From contig NZ_CP172312.1 in the NCBI RefSeq assembly GCF_047946665.1, forward strand, positions 992,001 through 1,056,000: DNA of 64,000 nucleotides, written 5' to 3'. The notes beneath the pieces were generated by a model. It saw only the letters and a program-made list of their open reading frames with translations. It made no database searches and was not told the DNA's origin. Shown in pieces: positions 52,828 to 60,936 of the stretch. The position numbers and the translations under genes were made by a program. Position 1 is the first letter of the stretch; each line of letters begins with the position of its first letter. Source of the stretch: Allohahella sp002354735 (GTDB lineage Bacteria; Pseudomonadota; Gammaproteobacteria; Pseudomonadales; Oleiphilaceae).

Positions 52828-54705
52828 TTGCAGGTTCGTTTTATACCTTCGCGCCCCGGAAGCGGCGCGAATTTCGCCCTTCCAGCTGTTTTGCTATGCA
52901 TAGCGCCCATTGCCCTTGTGGGTCAGTTCGCCTTTGCAGAATCTGAATTACCTCCAGCATCTACGGTGATCGAAACACCTGCGACCGAAAATACTGCGGC
53001 CAATGCAGCCAACGGGCAGGCTTCACCGGTGGCGCCTGATGTCAAACTTCGAGACGTTACCAGCATTGAGGCTGTGGTCGAGGCTTCCAATGCTGCGCCT
53101 GCTGCCTCTGCCCAGGCGGATCTTCCCAATTCGGCTGTCACGCCGCCCCCTGTGCCGGTGTCCACTGAAGATGCCGCCGATGACGTGGCCGCGGAATCTG
53201 GTACTGGCGCTGAAAAAGCAACGGTCGGCGATTCATCGGCCGCGGACAGTTCTGCAGACAAAGCCAAAACCGTGGTCAAGGCCGCTGAAAGCATTGGTAA
53301 AACTGCCGAAAAGCGGGCCAAAAGCGCTAAGGCAGATGCAAAGCCAGATGCTGCTGCAAAGCAGCCAGAGCCGGCCCCAGCATCGGCTAGCGCTGAGCCT
53401 GATCAAGTAGTTGCTTCGGTAACTATACCTGATGACAAAGGCGCCACTGCCTCATCAGCAGCGGCAGCTGTGAACCCGAAGGCAGAGGCGGTTGCCAAAG
53501 CTTTTTCGGCGAAACTTATCGGCGAGACGCCGCCAGAGCCCGACAAATCTGGTACTGACGAAGCGAACGAGACCGAAGCTGTGGAAGCCTCGAGGCCCTT
53601 GTCAGCTGAAATTGAAGATCCGCCACGTCCCAAGGCTGTCGTGGGCGAACCGCCCGCACCCGTCGAGACGCCTGCGCAGGACGAGGCTGCCGATCTTCGC
53701 CTGTTAGGCAGCATCGTCAAGCCCGGCACCGCCGCCAGACTTGGCTGGTCGCCAGGCGTAGCCATTTCCGGTCTCGATCAGCCGACGCCGGTACTTGTTG
53801 TGCATGGCGCCAAGCCAGGCCCTACGCTTTGCCTCACAAGCGCCGTGCATGGCGATGAACTCAACGGTATCGAGGTTGTCAGGGGCGTCATGTACGATCT
53901 CGACCCCAAGGACCTCAGCGGCACAGTGATTGGCGTTCCAATTGTTAATCTGCAGGGTTTCAATCGAGGCTCCCGTTACCTCGTGGATCGACGCGATCTC
54001 AATCGATTCTTTCCAGGCTACGCGTCGGGCAGTATGGCTTCGCGGATCGCGGCATCGCTGTTCAACGAGATTGTCCTCAACTGCAATATGCTTGTGGATA
54101 TTCATACCGGTAGTCTGCGGCGCGCGAATTTGCCCCAGCTGCGAGCGGACATGCGCAGCGAAAAGGTGGTCGAGTTCACCAAGGGTTTCGACAACATGGT
54201 CGTGGTCCACAGCCCAGGAAGTCCAGGAATGATGCGCAGTGCAGCCGTGGACCGCGGCATTGCATCAGTGACGCTCGAGATCGGCGAGTCCCTGCGCATT
54301 CAGCGGGACGAAATAAAGGCAGGCATTCATAGCATCAACAGTTTGCTGGAAAAACAGGATATGTATCAGCGCCTGCTTATCTGGGGCGAACCGCGACCGG
54401 TGTTCTATAACTCAACCTGGCTCAGGACTGAACGTGGCGGCATACTCGAAAGTCACATCGAGCTGGGTGCGCGGGTAGAGAAGGGCGATAGTCTGGGTGT
54501 GGTCATCGATCCAATCACGAATAAGGGAACCGATATCATTTCCGATATCCGCGGCCGGGTTATAGGTATGGCAGTGGACCAGGTGGTGATGCCTGGATTT
54601 GCCACATATCATATCGGTATAGAGTCGTCTGAGCGGGCGCTGGGCTTCCAGACCGAGATTCAGGGGCGAGCGAAGGATGCGGAGCCACCTACGGTAGAGG
54701 AGTAG
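52828..54705 (+). CDS. Exported M14 (AstE/AspA-type) zinc hydrolase with long Ala/Pro-rich N-terminal arm
   Basis: 625 residues. A signal peptide (to about FAFA, residue 37) is followed by ~250 residues of low-complexity Ala/Pro/Glu/Lys sequence and a C-terminal succinylglutamate-desuccinylase/aspartoacylase domain (about 290-620). Zinc ligands are H341 and E344 (VHGDELNG) and H426 (VDIHTGS); DRRDLNRFFPG and TLEIGESLRI complete the site. It probably hydrolyses an amide in the periplasm. The start is TTG at 52828; no in-frame ATG precedes the signal peptide. Last gene of the cassette. Confidence 0.87.
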   Translation: MQVRFIPSRPGSGANFALPAVLLCIAPIALVGQFAFAESELPPASTVIETPATENTAANAANGQASPVAPDVKLRDVTSIEAVVEASNAAPAASAQADLPNSAVTPPPVPVSTEDAADDVAAESGTGAEKATVGDSSAADSSADKAKTVVKAAESIGKTAEKRAKSAKADAKPDAAAKQPEPAPASASAEPDQVVASVTIPDDKGATASSAAAAVNPKAEAVAKAFSAKLIGETPPEPDKSGTDEANETEAVEASRPLSAEIEDPPRPKAVVGEPPAPVETPAQDEAADLRLLGSIVKPGTAARLGWSPGVAISGLDQPTPVLVVHGAKPGPTLCLTSAVHGDELNGIEVVRGVMYDLDPKDLSGTVIGVPIVNLQGFNRGSRYLVDRRDLNRFFPGYASGSMASRIAASLFNEIVLNCNMLVDIHTGSLRRANLPQLRADMRSEKVVEFTKGFDNMVVVHSPGSPGMMRSAAVDRGIASVTLEIGESLRIQRDEIKAGIHSINSLLEKQDMYQRLLIWGEPRPVFYNSTWLRTERGGILESHIELGARVEKGDSLGVVIDPITNKGTDIISDIRGRVIGMAVDQVVMPGFATYHIGIESSERALGFQTEIQGRAKDAEPPTVEE

Positions 54706-54732
54706 CCGGCGTCAGAACAGCGTCGCCGGCGC

Positions 54733-55461
54733 CTACTCGGCCTGCATCGCGGTCAGCAGTTTGGAGAACACCCGCTGAGCGGCGGTACTGAAGGCCTGGG
54801 CGATGGCTTCGTCTATCGATTTCCCCCCACTGCGATCAATATCGACCCGTTCGAATAGCACCACACTCGTTTCGTCGCCCGGAGCGGCTCTCGCCTTGCG
54901 CTCTACGCTTGCCGGCGAAAGCCGGGCCGCGAGTCCGAGCTTCACCGCTTTTGCCTGCTTGTTCTCCGAAATCACGTACAGATCCCGCAGATCTACCGTC
55001 AGTATCCGGTCCGTTTTCGGACCGCCCCGGTGGTGAGTCACATAGCGGAACTGGCCTGACTGCTGCAGGAAATCAGTCAGGCTTTTCTCCAGCATGGCAG
55101 GCGCAGCTTCCACCCAGCGAAGATCACTGATTGGCGCGATGGTAAGTTCGTCACGCGCGAGTATGCGGTCAGTATTGAGGCTAAGGCCGACACTGCCAAC
55201 GTGAACCATGATCGATGTGTCGGCCATGCCTCCACCAGCCTGGCTGGCCTCTGCTGTGGGCGTTGCCAGTAAGGTATAACGCCTGATGACCGGCGGCTCT
55301 GCGTTGAGCAGATTGGTGCACGCGCTGAGACCCAGCATCAGGCCGAGCGTCGTCAGCCCCGCACGAACCGAGCGCTGACGCGCCAAGCGGGGCGCCTGGA
55401 CCAAGCTGGCTGCCCGGGCCCCCGAGCTAGACGGCGGCTGTTGGATAAGTTCATTCCTCAT
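54733..55461 (-). CDS. ABC transport auxiliary lipoprotein (PqiC/DUF330-like)
   Basis: Outer-membrane-type lipoprotein (242 residues) of the ABC_trans_aux family, with lipobox GLSAC near residue 48 from this start. The mature part RRYTLLATPT opens the typical fold; SLTDFLQQSGQFRYV and ALAQAF-like end regions fit. It would link an MCE-type transporter to the outer membrane, as PqiC does. The start may be 55461 or 55476. It overlaps the MCE gene by about ten bases, the last gene of the minus-strand operon. Confidence 0.86.
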   Translation of the reverse strand: MRNELIQQPPSSSGARAASLVQAPRLARQRSVRAGLTTLGLMLGLSACTNLLNAEPPVIRRYTLLATPTAEASQAGGGMADTSIMVHVGSVGLSLNTDRILARDELTIAPISDLRWVEAAPAMLEKSLTDFLQQSGQFRYVTHHRGGPKTDRILTVDLRDLYVISENKQAKAVKLGLAARLSPASVERKARAAPGDETSVVLFERVDIDRSGGKSIDEAIAQAFSTAAQRVFSKLLTAMQAE

Positions 55462-56407
55462 CGAAAGAAACACCATATTCGCGTTGCTTGTAGACGAGCC
55501 GTGAAGGGTTTTCCCTTAGCTCGTCAGTGAACTCCCTGACTTTTTCCGAGGTCTGGATCATTTGATCTCTGATAATTTCCATGGATTGACGGCTATCGCC
55601 GATGAAGCCTCGAAAAGCACTTGAATTGTCCGTCATCTGTTTCGAAATGAGCCCAGCCGTGGCCTGCATACGCACAGCCGATTCACGGACTGCCGGCAGG
55701 GTCTTGTTATTCATATCGTCAGCAAGTGCGATATACCGGGGAATCATCTCCTGTACCTGACCGTTGGTGACGCGAACTTCCTGTATCAGGCTTTCCAGCA
55801 GCTTCGACACTCTGTCGAACTGTCCAGAAGTCTCGCGAAGCTGGGACAGGGTCGCCTGAGTGTCTTCGATGACCTGATCCGAGAGCAGTCGCTCCATGCG
55901 CTCGAAGGTCTCGCCAATGTTTTCCGCAATGTCTGGCAGTTGGTCGGTGAGCTGGCCTAGAGACGAGGCCTTGCCAGGGATGACGCCTTCGAAACGGCCA
56001 TCAGCGTCGCTGCCTACGCGCCGCGACTGCAGCTCTATGGTGGCACGGCCGGTAAGACCATTCGTCTGCAGGCGGGCCACTGTGCCTGAGGTAACCCGTA
56101 CGCGCTCCTGCACCGCGATTTCCACGATGACGCCAGTATCATTTGCGCCTTCTACGTTGGCCGCTGCCGGATCAATGTCGCCTAGCTGGCCAATCGAAAA
56201 TGAAGTCACCGAGCCTACCGGTACACCGAGGAAGCGAACGCTGCTGCCTTTGCTCAGTCCACTGATGCTTTCGGAAAAGAAAATCTTGTAACGCACAGCG
56301 CCGTCGTCGCTGTCCGCGTTCGCCGACCAGATGACGAACACCACGGAAAGCGCTATCGAAACGACCAGCAGCAAACCGATGAGAATATATCGTGCTTCAC
56401 GCTCCAT
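55451..56407 (-). CDS. MCE-domain (MlaD-like) lipid transport protein
   Basis: 318-residue protein with one N-terminal membrane helix (about 6-28), an MCE domain (about 35-125, with KGSSVRFLGVPVGSVTSFSI) and a long helical C-terminal tail. MCE proteins form hexameric tunnels for phospholipids across the periplasm. I prefer the Met at 56407 (MEREARYILIGLLL), which starts the membrane helix directly. The gene overlaps the ATPase gene by eleven bases. Confidence 0.9.
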   Translation of the reverse strand: MEREARYILIGLLLVVSIALSVVFVIWSANADSDDGAVRYKIFFSESISGLSKGSSVRFLGVPVGSVTSFSIGQLGDIDPAAANVEGANDTGVIVEIAVQERVRVTSGTVARLQTNGLTGRATIELQSRRVGSDADGRFEGVIPGKASSLGQLTDQLPDIAENIGETFERMERLLSDQVIEDTQATLSQLRETSGQFDRVSKLLESLIQEVRVTNGQVQEMIPRYIALADDMNNKTLPAVRESAVRMQATAGLISKQMTDNSSAFRGFIGDSRQSMEIIRDQMIQTSEKVREFTDELRENPSRLVYKQREYGVSFDEE

Positions 56408-57179
56408 GAACTGTATGAGCCTCCGATCCCTGACTGTGAAGGCGACCACGACGGCCCCCGAAGTACCGCTGAATCCAGGGATGGTCGTTCTCGACGATTT
56501 CAGCCGGCGTTGCAGCCCTGATTTTCTTGTCCACGAGCACGGCGATCCTGTCGCAGGTATTGAACAGTGAATCGAGATCGTGAGAGATCATGACCACGGT
56601 AAGGTCCAGATGTTGCTTGAGATAGAGGATGAGTTCATCAAATTCTTCAGCTGCAATGGGATCGAGTCCAGAGGTCGGTTCGTCCAGGAAGATAACCCGC
56701 GGGTCGGTGACCAGCGCGCGCGCAAGGGCGGCTCGTTTGACCATGCCACCAGACAGTTGCGAGGGGTACTTGAACTGTGCGGTCAGTGGCAGGCCCACCA
56801 TGCGCATGCGCAGTAGCGCGAGTTCCCTCACCGTGCGCCGACTCATGCTGGTATGCTCGATGAGCGGCGTGACGATATTTTCAAGTACTGTCAGATTGCT
56901 GAATAGTGCGCCGCTCTGGAACAATACACCCCAGCTGGTCGGACAACGCTCCGCATCACCAAGGCTGCGGGATTTGACGTCGTAGAACTCTATTGTACCG
57001 CTGCTTGGCTTCTGCAGCCCCAAAATACTGTTAAGCAGAACGGTCTTGCCGGTACCCGAGCCACCCACGATGCCCACGATCTCGCCGGCGTAGATCTCGA
57101 AGTCGAGCTGTTCGTGTACCGTTTGATGCCCGAAGCGGTTGACCAGCTTGCTGACCTTGATGATAGTGCGTTGACTCAT
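56397..57179 (-). CDS. MlaF-like ABC ATPase
   Basis: 260-residue ATPase of an MCE-type lipid transporter. Walker A GGSGTGKTVLL (about 38-48), signature LSGGMVKRAALARAL and Walker B VIFLDEPTSGLD are intact, and H-loop is in VMISHDLDSL. The GGMVKR signature variant is typical of MlaF/TtgA-like ATPases. Starts four bases inside the permease stop, so it is coupled to it. Confidence 0.92.
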   Translation of the reverse strand: MSQRTIIKVSKLVNRFGHQTVHEQLDFEIYAGEIVGIVGGSGTGKTVLLNSILGLQKPSSGTIEFYDVKSRSLGDAERCPTSWGVLFQSGALFSNLTVLENIVTPLIEHTSMSRRTVRELALLRMRMVGLPLTAQFKYPSQLSGGMVKRAALARALVTDPRVIFLDEPTSGLDPIAAEEFDELILYLKQHLDLTVVMISHDLDSLFNTCDRIAVLVDKKIRAATPAEIVENDHPWIQRYFGGRRGRLHSQGSEAHTVHGA

Positions 57180-58393
57180 ATACCCAACTCGGTCGTCATG
57201 ATCGAAAATACGGCATCCGCTGCAATAACCGCAAAGATGGCCTGAACTACCGCTTGTGTGGTGTTGCTGCCGACCTCTGCCGCCGAGTGCTCGACCAGCA
57301 GCCCCTGACGCACACCAATAACCGCGATGAGAAAGGCAAATACGGGCGCCTTCGCCATGCCGACCATGAAGTGCGTGAGGGTGGACGCCGCCTGCAGACG
57401 TTCAATGAACAGTCCAAAGGGGATGTCCAGGCTCAGTATGCAGACCACCGCAGCCCCCGTAAAGCCGACCAGAATGGCAAGCAGGGTGAGCATCGGCATG
57501 GTAATCAGTAGCGCGGTAATCCTTGGGACGGCGAGCGCACTCATCGGATTGATGCCAAGAGTCTGCATGGCGGCTATTTCCTGATTCAGCTTCATAACGC
57601 CAATCTCGGCGGCAAAAGCACTGCCACTCCGGCCAGCAACCATGATCGCCGTTAGCAGCACTCCCATTTCCCGAAGGATGGAAATGGCGACCAGGTCGAT
57701 GGTAAAAATCTCAGCGCCAAAGCGGCTCAGCTGCGCCGTGCCCTGGTAGGCCAGCACAATGCTGATCAGAAAAGCCATGAGTGCGACCACCGGCATGGCT
57801 CTCAGGCCGGTGTGCTCGATATGATGCACCAGAGACGCGAAACGCAGCCGCTTCGGTGAGGGGATGACCGCCGCCATAGCCAGCGTCGATCGGCCCAGAA
57901 AAGTCAGGGCGTCAACAACACTGTGCCCGATACCGGCGAGAAAGCCCGTGGCCTGGTCCAGCAGGCGTGGCGGGCGATCCGGCCTGACTTCGGTTTCCTG
58001 CACTTCCTGCATGAGTTCCGAAACAAAGTTGAGCCGATCGCCTTCGATAGTCTCCACATCGACCTTGCAACCACGGGCCTTGAGGAACTCGATCGACTGA
58101 TAAAGGATGAGCGTGCCGGAAATGTCCAGCGCATCGACGTCGCTTGTGTGGATGTAACAGTGAGCGGGAATGCGCTGTGAGGATATCTGATGCCAGAAAC
58201 GATTGATGGCCTTCTCGAGCCGGGCGATTTGCAAGGTGGTCCAGCTGCCCTGCAGTGAGATCACGAGCGTTTCTGTGCCGAACTGGCTTTCACCGCGTGC
58301 CGTCTCCAGCGTCAGGAACTCGCTGAAGTCGGCTGAATCGCCAAGCCAATGGGAGGGCTTTGCTCCAGTGTTATTTTTGGAAAGGACGCTAAT
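57176..58393 (-). CDS. STAS-fused MlaE-like permease
   Basis: Inner-membrane permease of an MCE-type lipid transporter with an N-terminal STAS-like domain (DVDALDISGTLIL) and five to six C-terminal helices (from about residue 125 of the GTG form), including the MlaE core LREMGVLLTAIMVAGRSGSAFAAEIGVM. The STAS-permease, ATPase, MCE, lipoprotein order resembles the second Mla-like locus of pseudomonads. Starting at GTG 58264 would cut the STAS domain; the frame stays coding-like upstream to an ATT at 58393 with AGGTGG four bases before it, giving 405 residues. The start is therefore uncertain. Confidence 0.88.
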   Translation of the reverse strand: MSVLSKNNTGAKPSHWLGDSADFSEFLTLETARGESQFGTETLVISLQGSWTTLQIARLEKAINRFWHQISSQRIPAHCYIHTSDVDALDISGTLILYQSIEFLKARGCKVDVETIEGDRLNFVSELMQEVQETEVRPDRPPRLLDQATGFLAGIGHSVVDALTFLGRSTLAMAAVIPSPKRLRFASLVHHIEHTGLRAMPVVALMAFLISIVLAYQGTAQLSRFGAEIFTIDLVAISILREMGVLLTAIMVAGRSGSAFAAEIGVMKLNQEIAAMQTLGINPMSALAVPRITALLITMPMLTLLAILVGFTGAAVVCILSLDIPFGLFIERLQAASTLTHFMVGMAKAPVFAFLIAVIGVRQGLLVEHSAAEVGSNTTQAVVQAIFAVIAADAVFSIMTTELGI

Positions 58394-58565
58394 GAGACCA
58401 CCTGTGTGTAATGCTGCGCCGGAAACTCTGGTTAATCAGCCGCACCTTACTTTATTGTAGGGGAATTGTAGACAGACTGAAGCGTCCGTGTCGCGGGCTA
58501 AATGGCGCGGCGACGCGGTTTTGCTACCGCCTACTCAACATCTTACTCACAATCAGAGGAAAAGC

Positions 58566-59231
58566 ATGGCAGAGCCGGCACCTGGAGAGCTATACACGCA
58601 AAAACAGCAGCCCGACGAACAGAAGCCGCGGACCGGCGCACTGCAGATGTTCTTCGCGGTTTTTCTCGGCGTTCTCTTCGCGCTGCTCATCGCGGGCTGG
58701 CTTGGGTATCAGTACGTATTCTCCAGCGAAATCGACCCAGTCGAGTTGAGCAATTCGGAAGTTCAGGTACTTGAGCACAAGATCAGCCAGGTCGTTCAGG
58801 CAAAGCCGGAGCCATATAGCGAAGACGATGCCAGACGTCTGCTGAGTTTCAGCGAGCGTGAATTGAATGCACTGCTCGCACGGGAAACCGATATGGCACA
58901 GCAACTGGCTATCGATCTTTCCGACGACACTGCGAGTGCGACGCTGCTGGTGCCACTGCCAGCAGACTTTCCCATCATGGCAGGCAAGACGGTGCGCCTG
59001 AACGCAGGCCTGGAAATCGTTCAACTGGCCGACTCGCAGATCCGCATCGCTCTCAAGGGCGTCAGTGTAGGGGGTGTACCACTGCCTGACGCCTGGCTTG
59101 GCAATCTGAAAAATGTCGATCTTGTATCGGCTTCGGCACAGAGTGGTTCGAGCTTCTGGAAGCAGCTGGCCGCAGGCATCGAAACCGTCAGGGTTCGCGA
59201 TGGCGAAGTTCAGCTCAAGCTGCGTCCCTAA
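58566..59231 (+). CDS. Membrane-anchored protein of unknown function
   Basis: I do not recognise this 221-residue protein with certainty. It has a short polar N terminus, one membrane helix (about 25-47, ALQMFFAVFLGVLFALLIAG), and a periplasmic part with FSERELNALLARE near 98 and IALKGVSVGGVPLPDAWLG near 165, a pattern reminiscent of the YpmS/DUF2140 group. The ATG at 58566 follows GGAAAAG. It is divergent from the Mla-like operon and 100 bases before the response regulator gene. Confidence 0.75.
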   Translation: MAEPAPGELYTQKQQPDEQKPRTGALQMFFAVFLGVLFALLIAGWLGYQYVFSSEIDPVELSNSEVQVLEHKISQVVQAKPEPYSEDDARRLLSFSERELNALLARETDMAQQLAIDLSDDTASATLLVPLPADFPIMAGKTVRLNAGLEIVQLADSQIRIALKGVSVGGVPLPDAWLGNLKNVDLVSASAQSGSSFWKQLAAGIETVRVRDGEVQLKLRP

Positions 59232-59331
59232 ATCTAGGTATTGGTGTTGGTCACTAAACAGGCAGCTTCAGAGCCGCCGGCTATACTGTAAGACCATCCA
59301 TTGCTTACAGGGCCAGGAGCTGCCGCCTGTC

Positions 59332-60591
59332 ATGACCCATACGATCAAGCTGCTCGTTGTCGAAGACAGCGTAATGACGACGAAAATTATCCGGCATCTC
59401 TGCCTGAAGACTGGTGGTATTGACGCCAGATACGCTTCGAGTAGGGCCGAAGCCATCTCTATTCTTGATTCCGAGCAGAATGAGTTCTTCGCGGCTCTTG
59501 TCGATCTCAACCTGCCGGATGCACCGGACGGTGAAGTCGTGGAACTCTGCCTGTCCCGAAAGATCCCGACCATTGTGCTCACAGGCAGTTTCAGCGAAGA
59601 GCGTCGTGAACGCCTGCTAGCGACCGGTATCGTCGACTACGTCATCAAGGAGGGCCGCTATTCCTACAACTATGCCCTCCGTCTGGTAAAGCGTCTCAAG
59701 GCCAACGAAGGCATCAAGGTGATGATAGCCGACGATTCGAAAACGGCACGCCACTATCTGCGAGACTTACTGAAACGACATCGCTACGAGGTCGTGGAAG
59801 CGGAGAACGGCGCAGAGGCTATTCGCCAATTGATGGCGCATACAGATACGCGGATTCTTATCGCTGATTACAATATGCCGCAGATAGACGGTTTCCAGCT
59901 CACTCAGCTCCTGCGCGACAAATACGAAAAGACCGATCTGGTGATATTGGGACTTTCTGGCGAGGGCCAGAGCAGCCTCTCGGCCAAGTTCATCAAAAAC
60001 GGCGCCAATGACTTCCTACGAAAGCCGTTCAACCAGGAGGAGTTCTACTGTCGCATGATGAACTGCGTCGAGACACTCGAACTAGTCGAGCAGCTGCGCG
60101 ATAGCCTTCGCCGGGACTCGGCGACTGGTTTGTGGAATGCCAATCACTTCCGTGAGCTGGCAACGGAATTACTGGAAACCAATGAAGCTGCGGAACATGT
60201 GAAGCCGATCTCGATTGCGGTCTTCGAAATTGACGATTTCGACAAGATCAATGCCGACTACGGCCGTGACGCGGCAGATCGGGTTCTGCGAACTGTGGGT
60301 GAGATTGTCGGTGAAGCGCTCTCGCGTTTCTACGCCTGCCGCCAAATGGGGCCCACCTTCGCGGCAGCCCTTCCGGGTATCGATGCCGCGCGCTGTGTCA
60401 CCCTGTTCGACGGCATCATAGCCAGGGTGAATAACCATGACATCGAGATTGATGGCCATAAGCTGAATGTGGCGCTGACCGGCGGCGTCAGCGACGCGAC
60501 CGGGCTGTCGCTGGACAAGCACCTTGAACAGGCTGAGCGCCGACTACAGAACGCTCGCACCGAAGGTGGTAACTACATGACCGCGGGATGA
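59332..60591 (+). CDS. Dual-receiver response regulator with degenerate GGDEF domain
   Basis: 419 residues: REC1 (about 3-122) with phosphoacceptor D58, T84 and K106; REC2 (about 127-245) with D179, S209 and K231; and a GGDEF-fold domain (about 262-415). The active-site motif reads MGPTF at 339-343 instead of GGDEF, so diguanylate cyclase activity is unlikely; the domain may bind GTP or partners. Layout resembles PleD with the receivers kept functional. The start MTHTIKLLVVEDS at 59332 is typical of a receiver domain; the upstream open frame overlaps the previous gene and is rejected. No histidine kinase gene is adjacent. Confidence 0.9.
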   Translation: MTHTIKLLVVEDSVMTTKIIRHLCLKTGGIDARYASSRAEAISILDSEQNEFFAALVDLNLPDAPDGEVVELCLSRKIPTIVLTGSFSEERRERLLATGIVDYVIKEGRYSYNYALRLVKRLKANEGIKVMIADDSKTARHYLRDLLKRHRYEVVEAENGAEAIRQLMAHTDTRILIADYNMPQIDGFQLTQLLRDKYEKTDLVILGLSGEGQSSLSAKFIKNGANDFLRKPFNQEEFYCRMMNCVETLELVEQLRDSLRRDSATGLWNANHFRELATELLETNEAAEHVKPISIAVFEIDDFDKINADYGRDAADRVLRTVGEIVGEALSRFYACRQMGPTFAAALPGIDAARCVTLFDGIIARVNNHDIEIDGHKLNVALTGGVSDATGLSLDKHLEQAERRLQNARTEGGNYMTAG

Positions 60592-60599
60592 CCGCGTGC

Positions 60600-60827
60600 C
60601 TATTTGGGCTTGCGGTATAAGGCGTACAAAACGAGCCCAGCAACGCCCAGCAGCATAATGACCCAACCCGCAGAGTTGAGGTATTTTTCGGTTACCCTGT
60701 CTGCGTTGAGAATGACAACTAGCCCAATGATGATTTCGCAGATTGAGACAATTGCGATAACCACCAGGCTTTTCTTGGGCTCTTTCTTGATCTCCGTTTC
60801 GACCGAATCGACCGGTGTCTTATCCAC
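60600..60827 (-). CDS. Small two-helix membrane protein
   Basis: 75 residues, two hydrophobic segments (about 22-42 and 51-70), with a charged N terminus and a basic end (LYRKPK). No family recognised. The start is GTG, with an unusually strong AGGAGGT four bases upstream, itself buried in an inverted repeat. It converges on the response regulator gene eight bases away. Coding status is supported by the Shine-Dalgarno and the membrane pattern, but the protein is short. Confidence 0.6.
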   Translation of the reverse strand: MDKTPVDSVETEIKKEPKKSLVVIAIVSICEIIIGLVVILNADRVTEKYLNSAGWVIMLLGVAGLVLYALYRKPK

Positions 60828-60828
60828 T

Positions 60829-60870
60829 CTGACCTCCTCTCATAAGCTGTAAAAGACTACGAGAGGTCAG
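60829..60870 (-). promoter_or_regulatory. Inverted repeat that can sequester a ribosome binding site
   Basis: CTGACCTC (60829-60836) and GAGGTCAG (60863-60870) are perfectly complementary. On the minus-strand message, the downstream arm contains the AGGAGGT ribosome site of the small membrane protein, so pairing would close it. Extra CTCTC/GAGAG complementarity could extend the stem. Structure is inferred from base pairing only. Confidence 0.5.
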
Positions 60871-60936
60871 GGGACTCCGGGTCAGTGTGCTGCCCGAATA
60901 AGCGGAAATATTGGCAGCACTACTGAAAACGACTAC

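Noticed and set aside
59113..59331. N-terminal extension of the dual-REC regulator
   Set aside because: Overlaps the preceding membrane protein gene in another frame; receiver domain begins right after the ATG at 59332.
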